Below are positions 1 to 8,031 of a DNA stretch of 9,276 nucleotides, piece after piece (the first letter of the stretch is position 1; each line of letters starts with the position of its first letter). Made by a program: the position numbers and the translations under genes. The notes below the pieces were generated by a model. That model was given only the letters and a program-made list of their open reading frames with translations, searched no databases and was not told the DNA's origin. Where the stretch lies: the NCBI GenBank assembly GCA_947178685.1, contig CAMWZE010000038.1, positions 1-9,276 of the forward strand, given 5' to 3'. Origin of the DNA: an uncultured Porphyromonadaceae bacterium (GTDB lineage: Bacteria; Bacteroidota; Bacteroidia; Bacteroidales; Muribaculaceae).

Positions 1-1253
1 ACTGGTGGTGCAGGCTTACGCTTCTTGCGCTTCTTACGACGCGGAGCCTGATGTGGAGCTTCATCATCCTTCGGCTCCTCTCCACCTCTCTCTCCCGATT
101 TCGGCTCCTCCGGGGTTTTAAGGCCGAGCGAGTCAGTGATGAGTTCGGCCACATAGTCGCTCGCTACACTGTTTCCAAGGCGACGGCGCATATTCTTGTA
201 GCCTGATACCTGCCATTCCCGTTTCGGTGAGTTGAGAAGCAACGGCCCGAGCTCGCGGGCTATCATTGCCGGATTACACTGATGCAACAGTAGTTCCGGC
301 ACAAGGCTGTTGTTGACGATAAGATTCGGTAGTGATACAAATTTTACCTTGAGCAACTTCTCCATGATCCGATAGGTGAATTTGCTTCCGTTCCCCCGGT
401 AACACACCACCTGTGGTGTGCCTATAAGGGCTGTCTCAAGAGTGGCAGTGCCCGACGTAACCACCGCCGCACGTGAATATTTAAGCAACGTTGGGGTGGA
501 CCCGAACACGAGTTGCAGACCCGGATCCTGAGCCACCTCACGGTAAAACATCTCCGGCACAGCCGGTGCAGCCGCAACTACATAGTCATAATCGGGAAAA
601 TTCTTGGCCGCCTCAATCATCATAGGAAGATTATTCCGTATCTCACTTCTACGCGAACCGGGGAGAAGCGCGATGATAGGCTTGTCGGGGTTATTGAGAC
701 CCTGACGCTCCACAAAATGCTTGCGCGGTGGCAGATGGCCGAGAGCATAGTCTATCTCCTGTACGGAGGGATTACCCACATAGGTCACCTTATAATTATG
801 TTTCTGGAAGAAAGGAACCTCGAAAGGGAGGATAGAATAGAGATTGTCGATATATTTCTTTATCTGCTTAACTCTCCATTCTTTCCAGGCCCACACTTTA
901 GGCGAGATAAAGTAGTCTACCTTTATCCCGAGCTTATGGGCATATTTGGCAACCTTGAGATTGAAGCTGGGATAGTCTACCAATATCAGCACATCCGGTC
1001 GGAACTCTTTCACAACCCTTTTGGCTGTCTTTAGATTCTTGAGAATCTTCGGAAGTTTCCGGATCACTTCCGAGAATCCCATCACGTTCATGTGCTCGTA
1101 GTGTATCTCAGGCGATGTCCTCGCGGCCTTCGCCATAAGATCGCCCCCGAAGAATCGAAACTCTGCATTCGGGTCGAGTTTCCTCAAGGAGGTGATAAGG
1201 TTGGAGGCATGTAAATCGCCGGATGCCTCGCCGGCAATAAGCATATACTTCAT
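1..1253 (-). CDS. lpxB: Lipid-A-disaccharide synthase LpxB (3' end beyond window)
   Basis: LpxB (glycosyltransferase family 19) condenses UDP-2,3-diacylglucosamine with lipid X to give the tetraacyl disaccharide 1-phosphate, a peripheral inner-membrane step of lipid A synthesis. My translation gives 417 full codons without a stop. Family signatures visible are AGEASGD (residues 7-13), VDYPSFN (92-98), SPKVWAW (117-123), VGNP (159-162), LLPGSRRSEI (196-205), SGTATLE (267-273) and LPNLIVNN (308-315). The start is fixed: an in-frame TAA lies directly before the ATG. The family normally ends near residue 375-385. Here the frame continues past residue 380 into a Pro/Glu-rich stretch and then a basic run, RRKKRKKRK (405-413), so this copy carries a C-terminal extension of unknown total length. 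The lipoprotein gene diverges 38 bases upstream. I see no TAnnTTTG promoter element for lpxB in that gap. Confidence 0.96.
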   Translation of the reverse strand, partial: MKYMLIAGEASGDLHASNLITSLRKLDPNAEFRFFGGDLMAKAARTSPEIHYEHMNVMGFSEVIRKLPKILKNLKTAKRVVKEFRPDVLILVDYPSFNLKVAKYAHKLGIKVDYFISPKVWAWKEWRVKQIKKYIDNLYSILPFEVPFFQKHNYKVTYVGNPSVQEIDYALGHLPPRKHFVERQGLNNPDKPIIALLPGSRRSEIRNNLPMMIEAAKNFPDYDYVVAAAPAVPEMFYREVAQDPGLQLVFGSTPTLLKYSRAAVVTSGTATLETALIGTPQVVCYRGNGSKFTYRIMEKLLKVKFVSLPNLIVNNSLVPELLLHQCNPAMIARELGPLLLNSPKREWQVSGYKNMRRRLGNSVASDYVAELITDSLGLKTPEEPKSGERGGEEPKDDEAPHQAPRRKKRKKRKPAPP

Positions 1254-1265
1254 TTAAACAATTTC

Positions 1266-1277
1266 CAAGACGTCTTG
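1266..1277. promoter_or_regulatory. Perfect 12-base palindrome in the divergent gap
   Basis: The sequence CAAGACGTCTTG is its own reverse complement. It sits in the 38 bases separating the start codons of lpxB and the divergent beta-helix lipoprotein gene, 12 bases before the lpxB start and 14 before the lipoprotein ATG. A site here could act on both genes, so an operator is possible. No regulator is recognisable, and chance remains possible: a 12-base palindrome is expected about twice in a window this size. Confidence 0.3.
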
Positions 1278-1291
1278 TGCGTTTATCTGTT

Positions 1292-2728
1292 ATGAACAAG
1301 ATGCGCTACATATTATTGACTTTCGCCGCCGTGGTTGGTTTAATCATCTCATCCTGCATAAATGATGATTTCACCGACTCACCATCGGCTACACTTACTT
1401 TCTCTACCGACACCTTAAGCTTCGGAACTGTATTCACCGACTTGGGAACTCCCACTGCCCGGTTGCTCGTATTCAACCGCAACAGCAAGGGTGTGAATGT
1501 GTCGTCAATCCGTTTCCGGGATCCTGACTCACCGTTCAGCCTCAATGTCGACGGTGTGAGCGGATCCGATTTCCACGATGTGGAGATTCGCGGAAAAGAC
1601 TCCATCTACATCTTCATCGAATGTTTTGTAGATGCCGATTCCTCCGTTGAGCCGTGGCGGGTGGCTGATCAACTGGAGTTTGTCACCAACGGTGTCACTC
1701 AGGAGGTGGAGGTGGAGGCGATGGCGCTTAATGTCTCACGTCTGCGCGGTTTACACGTAGAGCATGATATGAATCTCACCCCCGAGAAGCCCTACATAGT
1801 ATTCGACACTCTCACCGTGGCGAAAGGAGCTACACTTACGATAGAGCCGGGCACCCAGCTACTCTTCCACGACAAGGCGGCTATCCGTGTGGAGGGATGC
1901 ATCAATGCAAAAGGCACTCCCGATAATCCTATTCATTTCCGTGGCGACAGAATCGACAACGTGCTTCCGGAAGTGAGCTACGACATAATGTCGGGACAAT
2001 GGGACGGAATCTCTATTGCCCCCGAATCGTTTGGCAATCGACTTGAGAATGTAGATATGCGTTCCACTGTCAACGGACTCCGTGTGGATTCCTGTGGTGA
2101 TCTCTCCCGCACTAAGCTCACCTTAATCAACAGCTGGCTCCACAACTCGCGTTCCACTGTGCTTGACATACGGTATGCCAAGGCTGAGACCTACGGATGT
2201 TGTTTCTCTGAGGCGGCAGAGGCTGTAGTGCGTCTAACCGGTGGAGAATATCTGTTTACCCAATGCACAGTCTCCAACAATTATCTCTTCGCCATACCTA
2301 CAGAGGCCAACGTTTCTCTATTGCATCTTCTTCCTGAAGATATGGGTGGCGGACGACCTCCATTGATGAAAGCCTCGTTTGAGAACTGCATCATCTACGG
2401 TATGTCGCTGCCGGTGTCGCCTGCCGATCTCACAGGATCGCAGGTATTCGTGCGTGACTGTCTGGTGAAGACAGCAGGCTCAGACGATGATAATTTCATC
2501 AACTGTCTGTGGGACGAAGATCCAATGTTTCTCACCGTACGCTCAGACTATTATTTCAACTATCATCTGCAGCCCGACTCTCCTGCCTTAGGCAAAGGAA
2601 ATCCTGCCTATGTGGTGGGCGCATCCTTGTATGACATGGATGGTGTGGATCGTCTTACAGAGGGTCCTGATCCCGGCCACCCCACACTCGGAGCCTACGC
2701 CCGGCCGGAAGAGCCTGTCGAACCCTAA
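1292..2728 (+). CDS. Lipoprotein with right-handed parallel beta-helix
   Basis: A 478-residue exported lipoprotein of no established function. The N-terminus has a short basic region (K3, R5), a hydrophobic core (about 7-20) and a lipobox ending at Cys22 (LIISSC). The residues after it, I-N-D-D-F, put two acids close behind the cysteine, resembling the Bacteroidetes lipoprotein export signal for surface exposure. Residues about 33-148 look like a beta-sandwich of the type with TLSFGTVFTD (41-50), as in choice-of-anchor or ASH-like domains. From about 168 the pattern is a right-handed beta-helix: TLTIEPGTQLLF (181-192), VEGCINAKGTPDNPIHF (200-216), then QWDGI (236-240) and repeating short strands. 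The end has HLQPDSPALGKG and a LGAYA close (467-471), a common terminus of such helices. I chose ATG 1292 because it gives a compact signal peptide; GTG 1277 and ATG 1301 share the frame. Substrate binding or adhesion is possible; no lyase catalytic set can be identified. Confidence 0.85.
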   Translation: MNKMRYILLTFAAVVGLIISSCINDDFTDSPSATLTFSTDTLSFGTVFTDLGTPTARLLVFNRNSKGVNVSSIRFRDPDSPFSLNVDGVSGSDFHDVEIRGKDSIYIFIECFVDADSSVEPWRVADQLEFVTNGVTQEVEVEAMALNVSRLRGLHVEHDMNLTPEKPYIVFDTLTVAKGATLTIEPGTQLLFHDKAAIRVEGCINAKGTPDNPIHFRGDRIDNVLPEVSYDIMSGQWDGISIAPESFGNRLENVDMRSTVNGLRVDSCGDLSRTKLTLINSWLHNSRSTVLDIRYAKAETYGCCFSEAAEAVVRLTGGEYLFTQCTVSNNYLFAIPTEANVSLLHLLPEDMGGGRPPLMKASFENCIIYGMSLPVSPADLTGSQVFVRDCLVKTAGSDDDNFINCLWDEDPMFLTVRSDYYFNYHLQPDSPALGKGNPAYVVGASLYDMDGVDRLTEGPDPGHPTLGAYARPEEPVEP

Positions 2729-2737
2729 TCCCCTTCA

Positions 2738-3595
2738 CTACTTTCCTTCCGCTACACGGCGAGGAAACGCATCAATCATGGAGCCGGGAGTGGCATTGAT
2801 AATCTCTATGCCACGCGATTTGGCATAGTCTGCTATATCCCAATAGCTGCGGAATGCTACCGTCATGCTCCCGAGCACATCGTGCAGACGCAGGCCGGCA
2901 TAAGCCGCACGCACCCGCTGATGCTCCTTGTCATTATCCTCATAGAAATGAGGCTGTATGCTCACCACGAAATTCTCATCATCCACACTCAGGGTACGCG
3001 TCCATGTGTGGTCGGCTCCACATAGCCATATCTTCCGGTAGCCCTCTCTTATGGCTGACATGATAGCAGGAATCATCACATTGCGAGGACGAGGCATTCC
3101 AAGGCCCGCGTCTATGAGCAGATGCACCAAAGCCTTGTTCCCCTCCAGCGGAGTGAGGTTGAAGGTTTTCAGTGTTATATTGTCATTGCCAATCACGAGT
3201 GCCTTCGCAAAATGAAGCATCTTGGCAGGCACCCACAGTGTCATTTTCCAATTGACGTTGCCCAACTCATTCCAAAGTCTACGCACATTAGGATCAGTCT
3301 GGCTGCCGGAGAAGAAATGGCCATCGGCAAGCACATAGTAGCCCGGCCGCAACTGCCGGAAATCGGATGTATTCGCCGCGAAATTCACAGCCATAAGGTC
3401 ATGACTGAGCAGCCATTCGGAGTCAGTGTCAATAGTCTGCCGAAGAGATGGACCGTTGCCCATGATAACAATGCCCCTCCCCTCTTTGGAGGCTTCCTGA
3501 GATGAAGCCCCTTTCGACATAACTGCCACTTTCAACAGAGTTCCCGCAGATGCCGTAAGCTTACCTAATACCTTCTGTATTTTCTCCAATAACAT
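2738..3595 (-). CDS. MptE-like (DUF115) / GT42 sialyltransferase-like protein
   Basis: A 285-residue protein, probably cytoplasmic, with no confident specific function. After a helical N-terminus (about 1-35), the core opens with GIVIMGNGPSLRQ (41-53). The GNGPSL loop is shared by the MptE-like/DUF115 fold and by GT42 sialyltransferases such as Campylobacter CST-I/II, where it contacts the nucleotide sugar. Other features fitting that group are AVNFAAN (69-75), the segment IREGYRKIWLCGADH (182-196), PHFYED (215-220), and a last alpha/beta unit ending IEIINATPGSMIDAFPR (263-279). The gene lies 74 bases downstream of gmd on the same strand with no clear promoter in the gap, so an operon is likely and a role in surface glycan assembly is inferred. 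It is a candidate glycosyltransferase, but the pterin pyrophosphokinase relatives share the fold. The stop is nine bases from the stop of the opposing lipoprotein gene. Confidence 0.6.
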   Translation of the reverse strand: MLLEKIQKVLGKLTASAGTLLKVAVMSKGASSQEASKEGRGIVIMGNGPSLRQTIDTDSEWLLSHDLMAVNFAANTSDFRQLRPGYYVLADGHFFSGSQTDPNVRRLWNELGNVNWKMTLWVPAKMLHFAKALVIGNDNITLKTFNLTPLEGNKALVHLLIDAGLGMPRPRNVMIPAIMSAIREGYRKIWLCGADHTWTRTLSVDDENFVVSIQPHFYEDNDKEHQRVRAAYAGLRLHDVLGSMTVAFRSYWDIADYAKSRGIEIINATPGSMIDAFPRRVAEGK

Positions 3596-3669
3596 GTCAC
3601 AGTAGTTTTTCCCGTTTCCTCAAAAAACACATCCTAACCCCATAAATTAAAACCGAATAGCCGGATAGG

Positions 3670-4761
3670 CTACTTCACGATTCCCTTCTCGAGATATTCC
3701 TCAAGATTGGTGCGCACCTGCTCTCCGGCACGTTCAACAGCTACCTTAGCCATATCCGCATCCACCATCAGATTCACGAGTTGCTCGAATGTTGTCTTCC
3801 CCACAGGATCCCAGCCGAGTTCTCGCTTCGCCTTAGAGGGGTCGCCAAGCAGATTGACCACATCTGTGGGGCGGTAGAAATCGGGCGATACCTCTACAAG
3901 CACCCGGCCTGTTTTCTTGTCTATACCCTTCTCATTCTCACCCTCGCCTACAAACTCCAATTCAATACCGGCCCTTCGGAAAGCGAGCAGACAGAATTCT
4001 CTTACAGAATGCTGCTCACCGGTGGCTATGACATAATCGTCCGGTTTCGGTTGCTGAAGAATCAGCCACATACATTCCACATAATCCTTGGCATATCCCC
4101 AGTCGCGAAGACTCGACAGATTGCCGAGATAGAGCTTCTCCTGCTTACCTTGCGCAATACGGGCGGCTGCCAGTGTTATCTTGCGTGTCACGAATGTTTC
4201 CCCCCGACGCTCACTCTCATGGTTGAAGAGGATTCCGGAGCAGCAATACATCCCGTAGGCCTCACGATATTCCTTCACTATCCAGAAGCCATAGAGTTTA
4301 GCCACAGCATAGGGTGAGTAGGGATGGAAAGGGGTCTCCTCATTCTGAGGCACACTCTCAACCTTTCCGTAAAGTTCAGATGTGGAAGCCTGATATATCC
4401 GGCAGGTCTCAGTGAGACCACATTGACGAACAGCCTCAAGGATGCGCAACACACCCGTAGCATCTACCTGTGCGGTATACTCCGGACAGTCGAAGCTCAC
4501 CTGCACATGGCTCTGCGCGGCGAGATTATAGATTTCATCGGGACGCACCTTCCCTATCACCTGCATTATCGACATGGAATCGCCTAAATCGGCATAATGC
4601 AGATGAAAGTTTTTATGTCCTTCAAGATGGGCGATACGCTCGCGGAAGTCTACCGATGACCGGCGTATCGTGCCATGCACATCATAGCCTTTCTCAAGAA
4701 GAAGCTCGGCCAAGTATGATCCGTCTTGTCCGGTGACACCGGTGATTAATGCGGTCTTCAT
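3670..4761 (-). CDS. gmd: GDP-mannose 4,6-dehydratase
   Basis: Gmd converts GDP-D-mannose to GDP-4-keto-6-deoxy-D-mannose, the branch point to GDP-L-fucose, GDP-D-rhamnose and related sugars of surface polysaccharides. The 363-residue product is a cytoplasmic short-chain dehydrogenase/reductase of usual length. It shows the Rossmann NADP-binding motif [13 protein letters not shown] (7-19) with TIRRSS (31-36), [13 protein letters not shown] (78-90), the catalytic STSELYG with Thr127 and Glu129, and the Tyr151/Lys155 pair in [24 protein letters not shown] (180-195) and [14 protein letters not shown] (219-232) are also family signatures. The start is ATG 4761 because the family begins MKTALITG; an in-frame ATG at 4803 would add 14 residues with no family match. 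A Bacteroidetes-type promoter lies upstream. Unusually, the next gene downstream is not the GDP-fucose synthase fcl but an MptE-like protein, so the final sugar cannot be read from this window. Confidence 0.97.
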   Translation of the reverse strand: MKTALITGVTGQDGSYLAELLLEKGYDVHGTIRRSSVDFRERIAHLEGHKNFHLHYADLGDSMSIMQVIGKVRPDEIYNLAAQSHVQVSFDCPEYTAQVDATGVLRILEAVRQCGLTETCRIYQASTSELYGKVESVPQNEETPFHPYSPYAVAKLYGFWIVKEYREAYGMYCCSGILFNHESERRGETFVTRKITLAAARIAQGKQEKLYLGNLSSLRDWGYAKDYVECMWLILQQPKPDDYVIATGEQHSVREFCLLAFRRAGIELEFVGEGENEKGIDKKTGRVLVEVSPDFYRPTDVVNLLGDPSKAKRELGWDPVGKTTFEQLVNLMVDADMAKVAVERAGEQVRTNLEEYLEKGIVK

Positions 4762-4790
4762 ATAGAGATTTATAATATGTATGTGTAAAA

Positions 4791-4831
4791 ATGAATCAAA
4801 CACATGATTAACTATCCACGGCGTGATTCAT
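4791..4831. repeat. 8-base inverted repeat in the gmd leader
   Basis: ATGAATCA at 4791-4798 is the exact reverse complement of TGATTCAT at 4824-4831, with 25 bases between. The pair lies between the gmd promoter element and its start codon. Depending on the true transcript start, it could be a stem at the very 5' end of the gmd mRNA or a pair of half-sites for a DNA-binding protein. Function is not shown. Confidence 0.35.
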
Positions 4832-4834
4832 ACG

Positions 4835-4866
4835 CAAAGTTAAGTAAAAAACCCGACACAGCTAAA
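4835..4866 (-). promoter_or_regulatory. Bacteroidetes-type promoter of gmd
   Basis: On the minus strand the -7 element TAACTTTG (4835-4842) matches the Bacteroidetes consensus TAnnTTTG exactly. A TTTA at 4863-4866, one base from the TTTG -33 consensus, lies 20 bases upstream, a normal spacing. The transcript would start near 4828-4831 and carry a leader of about 67-70 bases before the gmd ATG. This would drive gmd and probably the MptE-like gene behind it. Confidence 0.6.
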
Positions 4867-4877
4867 TACAGGCCGAT

Positions 4878-4914
4878 AAAAAAGCCGTCACCTCTTATTG
4901 AAGTGACGGCTTTT
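4878..4914 (-). terminator. Intrinsic terminator after secDF
   Basis: GCCGTCAC (4884-4891) pairs perfectly with GTGACGGC (4903-4910), and flanking A and T runs extend the stem to 12 base pairs. Inside it, a C·A mismatch is followed by two more pairs, leaving a TTATT loop. Read on the minus strand the stem is followed by six T residues, the form expected for Rho-independent termination about 60 bases after the secDF stop codon. It would insulate gmd from secDF transcription. Confidence 0.88.
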
Positions 4915-4972
4915 ATTGCCACGATCCGCATCTGCCGATTACGAATCGTTGTCTATTTCATCGTTATAGCGA

Positions 4973-7942
4973 TTATTTGAAGCGACGGTTGCCCTGAAGT
5001 GCGGGTTTACCCTCCTCTACAGCCTGCTTCTTCTGAGTGCGCTTGATGATGTTGTAGGCAATCGGAGCTGCACAGTAGAGTGAGCAGAATGTACCTACAA
5101 TCACACCGAAGATCATGGCGAATGTGAAGGAGCGGATAGTGTCGCCACCGAGGAAGAAGATGCAGCAGAGCACGAGCAGAGTCGAGAACGATGTCATGAT
5201 CGTACGGGTAAGAGTCGTGTTGAGCGACTTGTTGAAGGTCACGAAACGATCCTCTTTCGGATAAACCTGCATCATCTCACGCACACGGTCGAACACAACC
5301 ACGGTATCGTTGATCTGATAACCGATGATGGTGAGCACTGCGGCTATGAACGACTGGTCGATCTCCATAGAGAAGGGGAGGAAGCCCCAGCAGATGGAGT
5401 AGAAACCTACGATAAGGAATGCGGTGAGAGCCACTGCGCAAACAGCACCCACAGAGAAGGCGATGTTGTGGAAGCGGAGAAGGATGTAGAGGAACATGCA
5501 GACCACTGCAATACCTACTGCCCAATAAGCATCACGCTTCATGTCGTCGGCCACCGAAGGACCTACCTTCTGAATAGAGATGATACCATGGTTCTCATCG
5601 GCGATAGCGAATGTGTTCATGTCCATCACCTTGCCATCGGCACCGGTAAGCTCGGGAGCAAGACCCTTATAGAGAAGTGATGTCATCTCATTATCAACGT
5701 TGCCATCTTCATCATCAATCTTATAGTTGGTGGAGATACGCACTTTGGAAGCGTCGTCGATTGTGATAACGCCTACGCTGACAGTCTTGTCGTTGGCTGC
5801 AGTCTGAAGCTGATCGAGAAGACGAGCCTGGATAGCGGAGGGATCAACATCCTTGTCGAACTGAACAACATAGTTGCGACCACCGGAGAAGTCGATACCC
5901 TGGTTCATGCCACGGATAGCGAGAGATGCGATAGAGATTACAATCAGGAATACCCACACGGCTGAAGCAGCCTTCCACTGGCCGAGGAAGTTGATCTTTG
6001 TCCCGGAAAGGAAGTTGCGGCTGATGCCGGTGTCGAAGGTCATATTGGCGCAACGGCCATTCTTTGTTATCAGGTCGAACGCGATACGGGTGAGGAACAC
6101 TGCCGTGAAGAACGAGCATACAAGACCGATGATAAGAGTGGTGGCGAAACCTTTGATCGGGCCTGAACCGAAGATCAGGAGGATCACACCGGTGATAACC
6201 GAAGTAAGGTTAGAGTCGAAGATCGCTGAGAATGCGTTGCTGTAACCCTCAGAGATAGCCTGACGAAGCTTCTTGCCAAGCTTGAGCTCCTCTTTGGTAC
6301 GCTCGAAGATAAGCACGTTGGCATCGACTGCCATACCAAGCGCAAGCACGATACCGGCGATACCGGAAAGTGTGAGCACTGCCTGGAATGAGGCGAGGAT
6401 ACCGAGTGTGAAGTAGAGGTTGAGGATAAGACCTACGTTAGCCACGAGACCGGGGATAACACCGTAGATGCAGATCATGAACACCATCAGGAGGGCGATA
6501 GCCACGATAAACGAAAGGAAGCCCTGCTGAACAGCCTCGGCACCAAGGCTCGGGCCAATCACGTTGTTGCTCACAACGTCTACCTTAGCGCTCATCTTAC
6601 CTGATTTGAGCACGTTGGCAAGGTCGTTGGCCTCCTCGGGAGTGAAGTTACCGGTAATCTCTGAAGAGCCACCGGTGATCTCGTTGTTTACGTTAGGATA
6701 AGAATATACGTTGTTGTCGAGCACGATGGCGATGGGGCGGCCGATATTGTTACGGGTAAGTGTGGCCCAAGCCTGTGCGCCGGCATCGTTCATACGCATG
6801 TTGACAACGTTGCCACGCATATTGTCATACTCGCTGTTGGCTGAAGTCACAGCGTCACCTTCAAGAGCGGCGTCACCCTTGAGGGCGATAAGCTGCCAGT
6901 AAGGAGTGGTGCGATCCTCGCCGTTAGCCTTCTTCATCACGTTGCCCTGAGCATCAAGCACGGGGTAATCGACAGCCTTCACCTCCCACACAGCTGAGAA
7001 GTCGGAAGGAAGTTTCTGCTTGGCGAGCGGAGAATTGATGATGCTGTCAACGAGAGCACGGTTCTGCGGAGTGACGATACCGATCACCGGTGAGCCACTG
7101 CGCTGCGGTCCGCCAAGGAGCTCGATAAGGTTCGTATGGTTTACGGTGTCCTGCTGGGCCCATGCCATTGCGAAGCTGTTGAGGTCGTTGGCGATCTCGT
7201 TATAGTTATAGACTTCGAAGAACTCGAGGTTGGCCGAAGATTTGAGCAGGTCGGTGACACGCTCAGGCTCCTTCACGCCGGGGAGCTCAAGAAGAATCTG
7301 TCCGTTCTTGTCCTGAAGTTTCTGGATATTGGGCGCAACCACACCAAACTGGTCGATACGAGTGCGGAAGATATTGAAAGCTGCGTCAACCTGGCTGTCT
7401 ACCTGCTTTTCGAGCGCGGAAGCAACCTCAGCATTTGATGAATTGCTTTTGATCTTGCCAAGATATTCACCCTCTCTTACGAAAAGGCCGGCCATAGCAC
7501 CCGGCTGGATGTAGGAGGCAAACTTGTTGATAAACTCCTTCTCGCTCCCCTTCACGCCATCAGCCTGTGTCTTGGCGATCGCGGCGTTGATCTCGCGGAG
7601 CTGAGCCTCACCTGAGGCATACTGACGGAGGATGTCGGGCACCGATATCTCGAGCACCACGTTCATACCACCCTTGAGGTCAAGACCCATACCGATCTCA
7701 AGCTTGCGTACCTGGTTGTAGGTGTAGCCGAGATAGACTTTCTCCTTGTCGATTGAGTCGTTAAACTGCTTCAGATTCTGTTTGTAGGCATCATTGGTTA
7801 CGTCCGTAGTCCCTGCCATTCTTGCGGCATACTCCTCTGCTTTCTTCTCATAGTGTGAGGTGACGAAAGAGAATGAGATATAAAAACCGCAAATGAGGAT
7901 CAAAAGGACGGCAATGGTGCTGATAAACCCTTTGTTCTGCAT
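4973..7942 (-). CDS. secDF: Protein translocase subunits SecD and SecF, single-chain fusion
   Basis: SecDF uses the proton gradient to help pull preproteins from the SecYEG channel on the periplasmic side. The 989-residue protein joins SecD and SecF, a common arrangement in Bacteroidetes; separate E. coli subunits total a similar length. Twelve membrane segments can be read: one at about 7-28, five between about 474 and 623, one at about 659-677, and five between about 805 and 966. The large periplasmic P1 part lies at about 30-470 and P4 at about 680-800. SecD motifs are MGLDLKGG (85-92), TRIDQFGV (194-201), ELPGVKEPERV (219-229) and GMAVDANVLIFER (536-548). SecF motifs are GIDFSGG (682-688), VGPSVADD (793-800) and IGYQINDTVVVFDR (873-886). 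Asp540, Asp879 and Arg913 sit where the family has its proton-path residues. The gene appears monocistronic, with its own promoter and terminator. Confidence 0.98.
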   Translation of the reverse strand: MQNKGFISTIAVLLILICGFYISFSFVTSHYEKKAEEYAARMAGTTDVTNDAYKQNLKQFNDSIDKEKVYLGYTYNQVRKLEIGMGLDLKGGMNVVLEISVPDILRQYASGEAQLREINAAIAKTQADGVKGSEKEFINKFASYIQPGAMAGLFVREGEYLGKIKSNSSNAEVASALEKQVDSQVDAAFNIFRTRIDQFGVVAPNIQKLQDKNGQILLELPGVKEPERVTDLLKSSANLEFFEVYNYNEIANDLNSFAMAWAQQDTVNHTNLIELLGGPQRSGSPVIGIVTPQNRALVDSIINSPLAKQKLPSDFSAVWEVKAVDYPVLDAQGNVMKKANGEDRTTPYWQLIALKGDAALEGDAVTSANSEYDNMRGNVVNMRMNDAGAQAWATLTRNNIGRPIAIVLDNNVYSYPNVNNEITGGSSEITGNFTPEEANDLANVLKSGKMSAKVDVVSNNVIGPSLGAEAVQQGFLSFIVAIALLMVFMICIYGVIPGLVANVGLILNLYFTLGILASFQAVLTLSGIAGIVLALGMAVDANVLIFERTKEELKLGKKLRQAISEGYSNAFSAIFDSNLTSVITGVILLIFGSGPIKGFATTLIIGLVCSFFTAVFLTRIAFDLITKNGRCANMTFDTGISRNFLSGTKINFLGQWKAASAVWVFLIVISIASLAIRGMNQGIDFSGGRNYVVQFDKDVDPSAIQARLLDQLQTAANDKTVSVGVITIDDASKVRISTNYKIDDEDGNVDNEMTSLLYKGLAPELTGADGKVMDMNTFAIADENHGIISIQKVGPSVADDMKRDAYWAVGIAVVCMFLYILLRFHNIAFSVGAVCAVALTAFLIVGFYSICWGFLPFSMEIDQSFIAAVLTIIGYQINDTVVVFDRVREMMQVYPKEDRFVTFNKSLNTTLTRTIMTSFSTLLVLCCIFFLGGDTIRSFTFAMIFGVIVGTFCSLYCAAPIAYNIIKRTQKKQAVEEGKPALQGNRRFK

Positions 7943-7980
7943 TGTCTGTTGTTTTTATTTGATTTGTTGTATTTTTGTTG
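7943..7980 (-). promoter_or_regulatory. A-rich, G-poor translation leader of secDF
   Basis: On the mRNA strand, 26 of the 38 bases immediately before the secDF ATG are A and only one is G. There is no Shine-Dalgarno sequence. Bacteroidetes initiation is known to favour A-rich unstructured leaders, so this stretch probably sets high translation of secDF. Confidence 0.55.
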
Positions 7981-7992
7981 TCAGGTCAGTCC

Positions 7993-8004
7993 CCCGCGAG
8001 CGGG
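7993..8004 (-). other. Short GC hairpin in the secDF leader
   Basis: The mRNA would contain CCCG-CUCG-CGGG, a four-pair GC stem with a four-base loop, in an otherwise AT-rich leader. It has no T-run after it, so it is not a terminator. It may protect or structure the leader, or may be incidental. Confidence 0.3.
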
Positions 8005-8031
8005 TTATGTATAATACAATTTTTCAGCTTG

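Noticed and set aside
513..1034. 173-codon open frame on the plus strand
   Set aside because: It is antisense to lpxB, whose minus-strand translation carries all the family motifs across this stretch.
1702..1722. GGAGGT-like tandem repeat
   Set aside because: It is a short run of Glu-Val codons inside the lipoprotein gene, without further copies.
3122..3505. 127-codon open frame on the plus strand
   Set aside because: Antisense shadow of the MptE-like gene, with no recognisable features.
3658..3672. TAGCC/GGCTA hairpin at the gmd stop codon as a terminator
   Set aside because: The stem is only five pairs, and the T-rich stretch after it on the minus strand is interrupted and several bases away; it probably does not stop transcription before the MptE-like gene.
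3781..4317. 178-codon open frame on the plus strand
   Set aside because: Antisense shadow of gmd; the peptide resembles no family I know and lacks a promoter.
4762..4803. 14-residue N-terminal extension of Gmd from an upstream ATG
   Set aside because: It matches nothing in the family, which starts at the MKTALITG segment, and lies in the leader downstream of the promoter.
4936..4948. CGATT/AATCG hairpin just after secDF
   Set aside because: Five pairs with a three-base loop and no T-run; the strong terminator lies further downstream.
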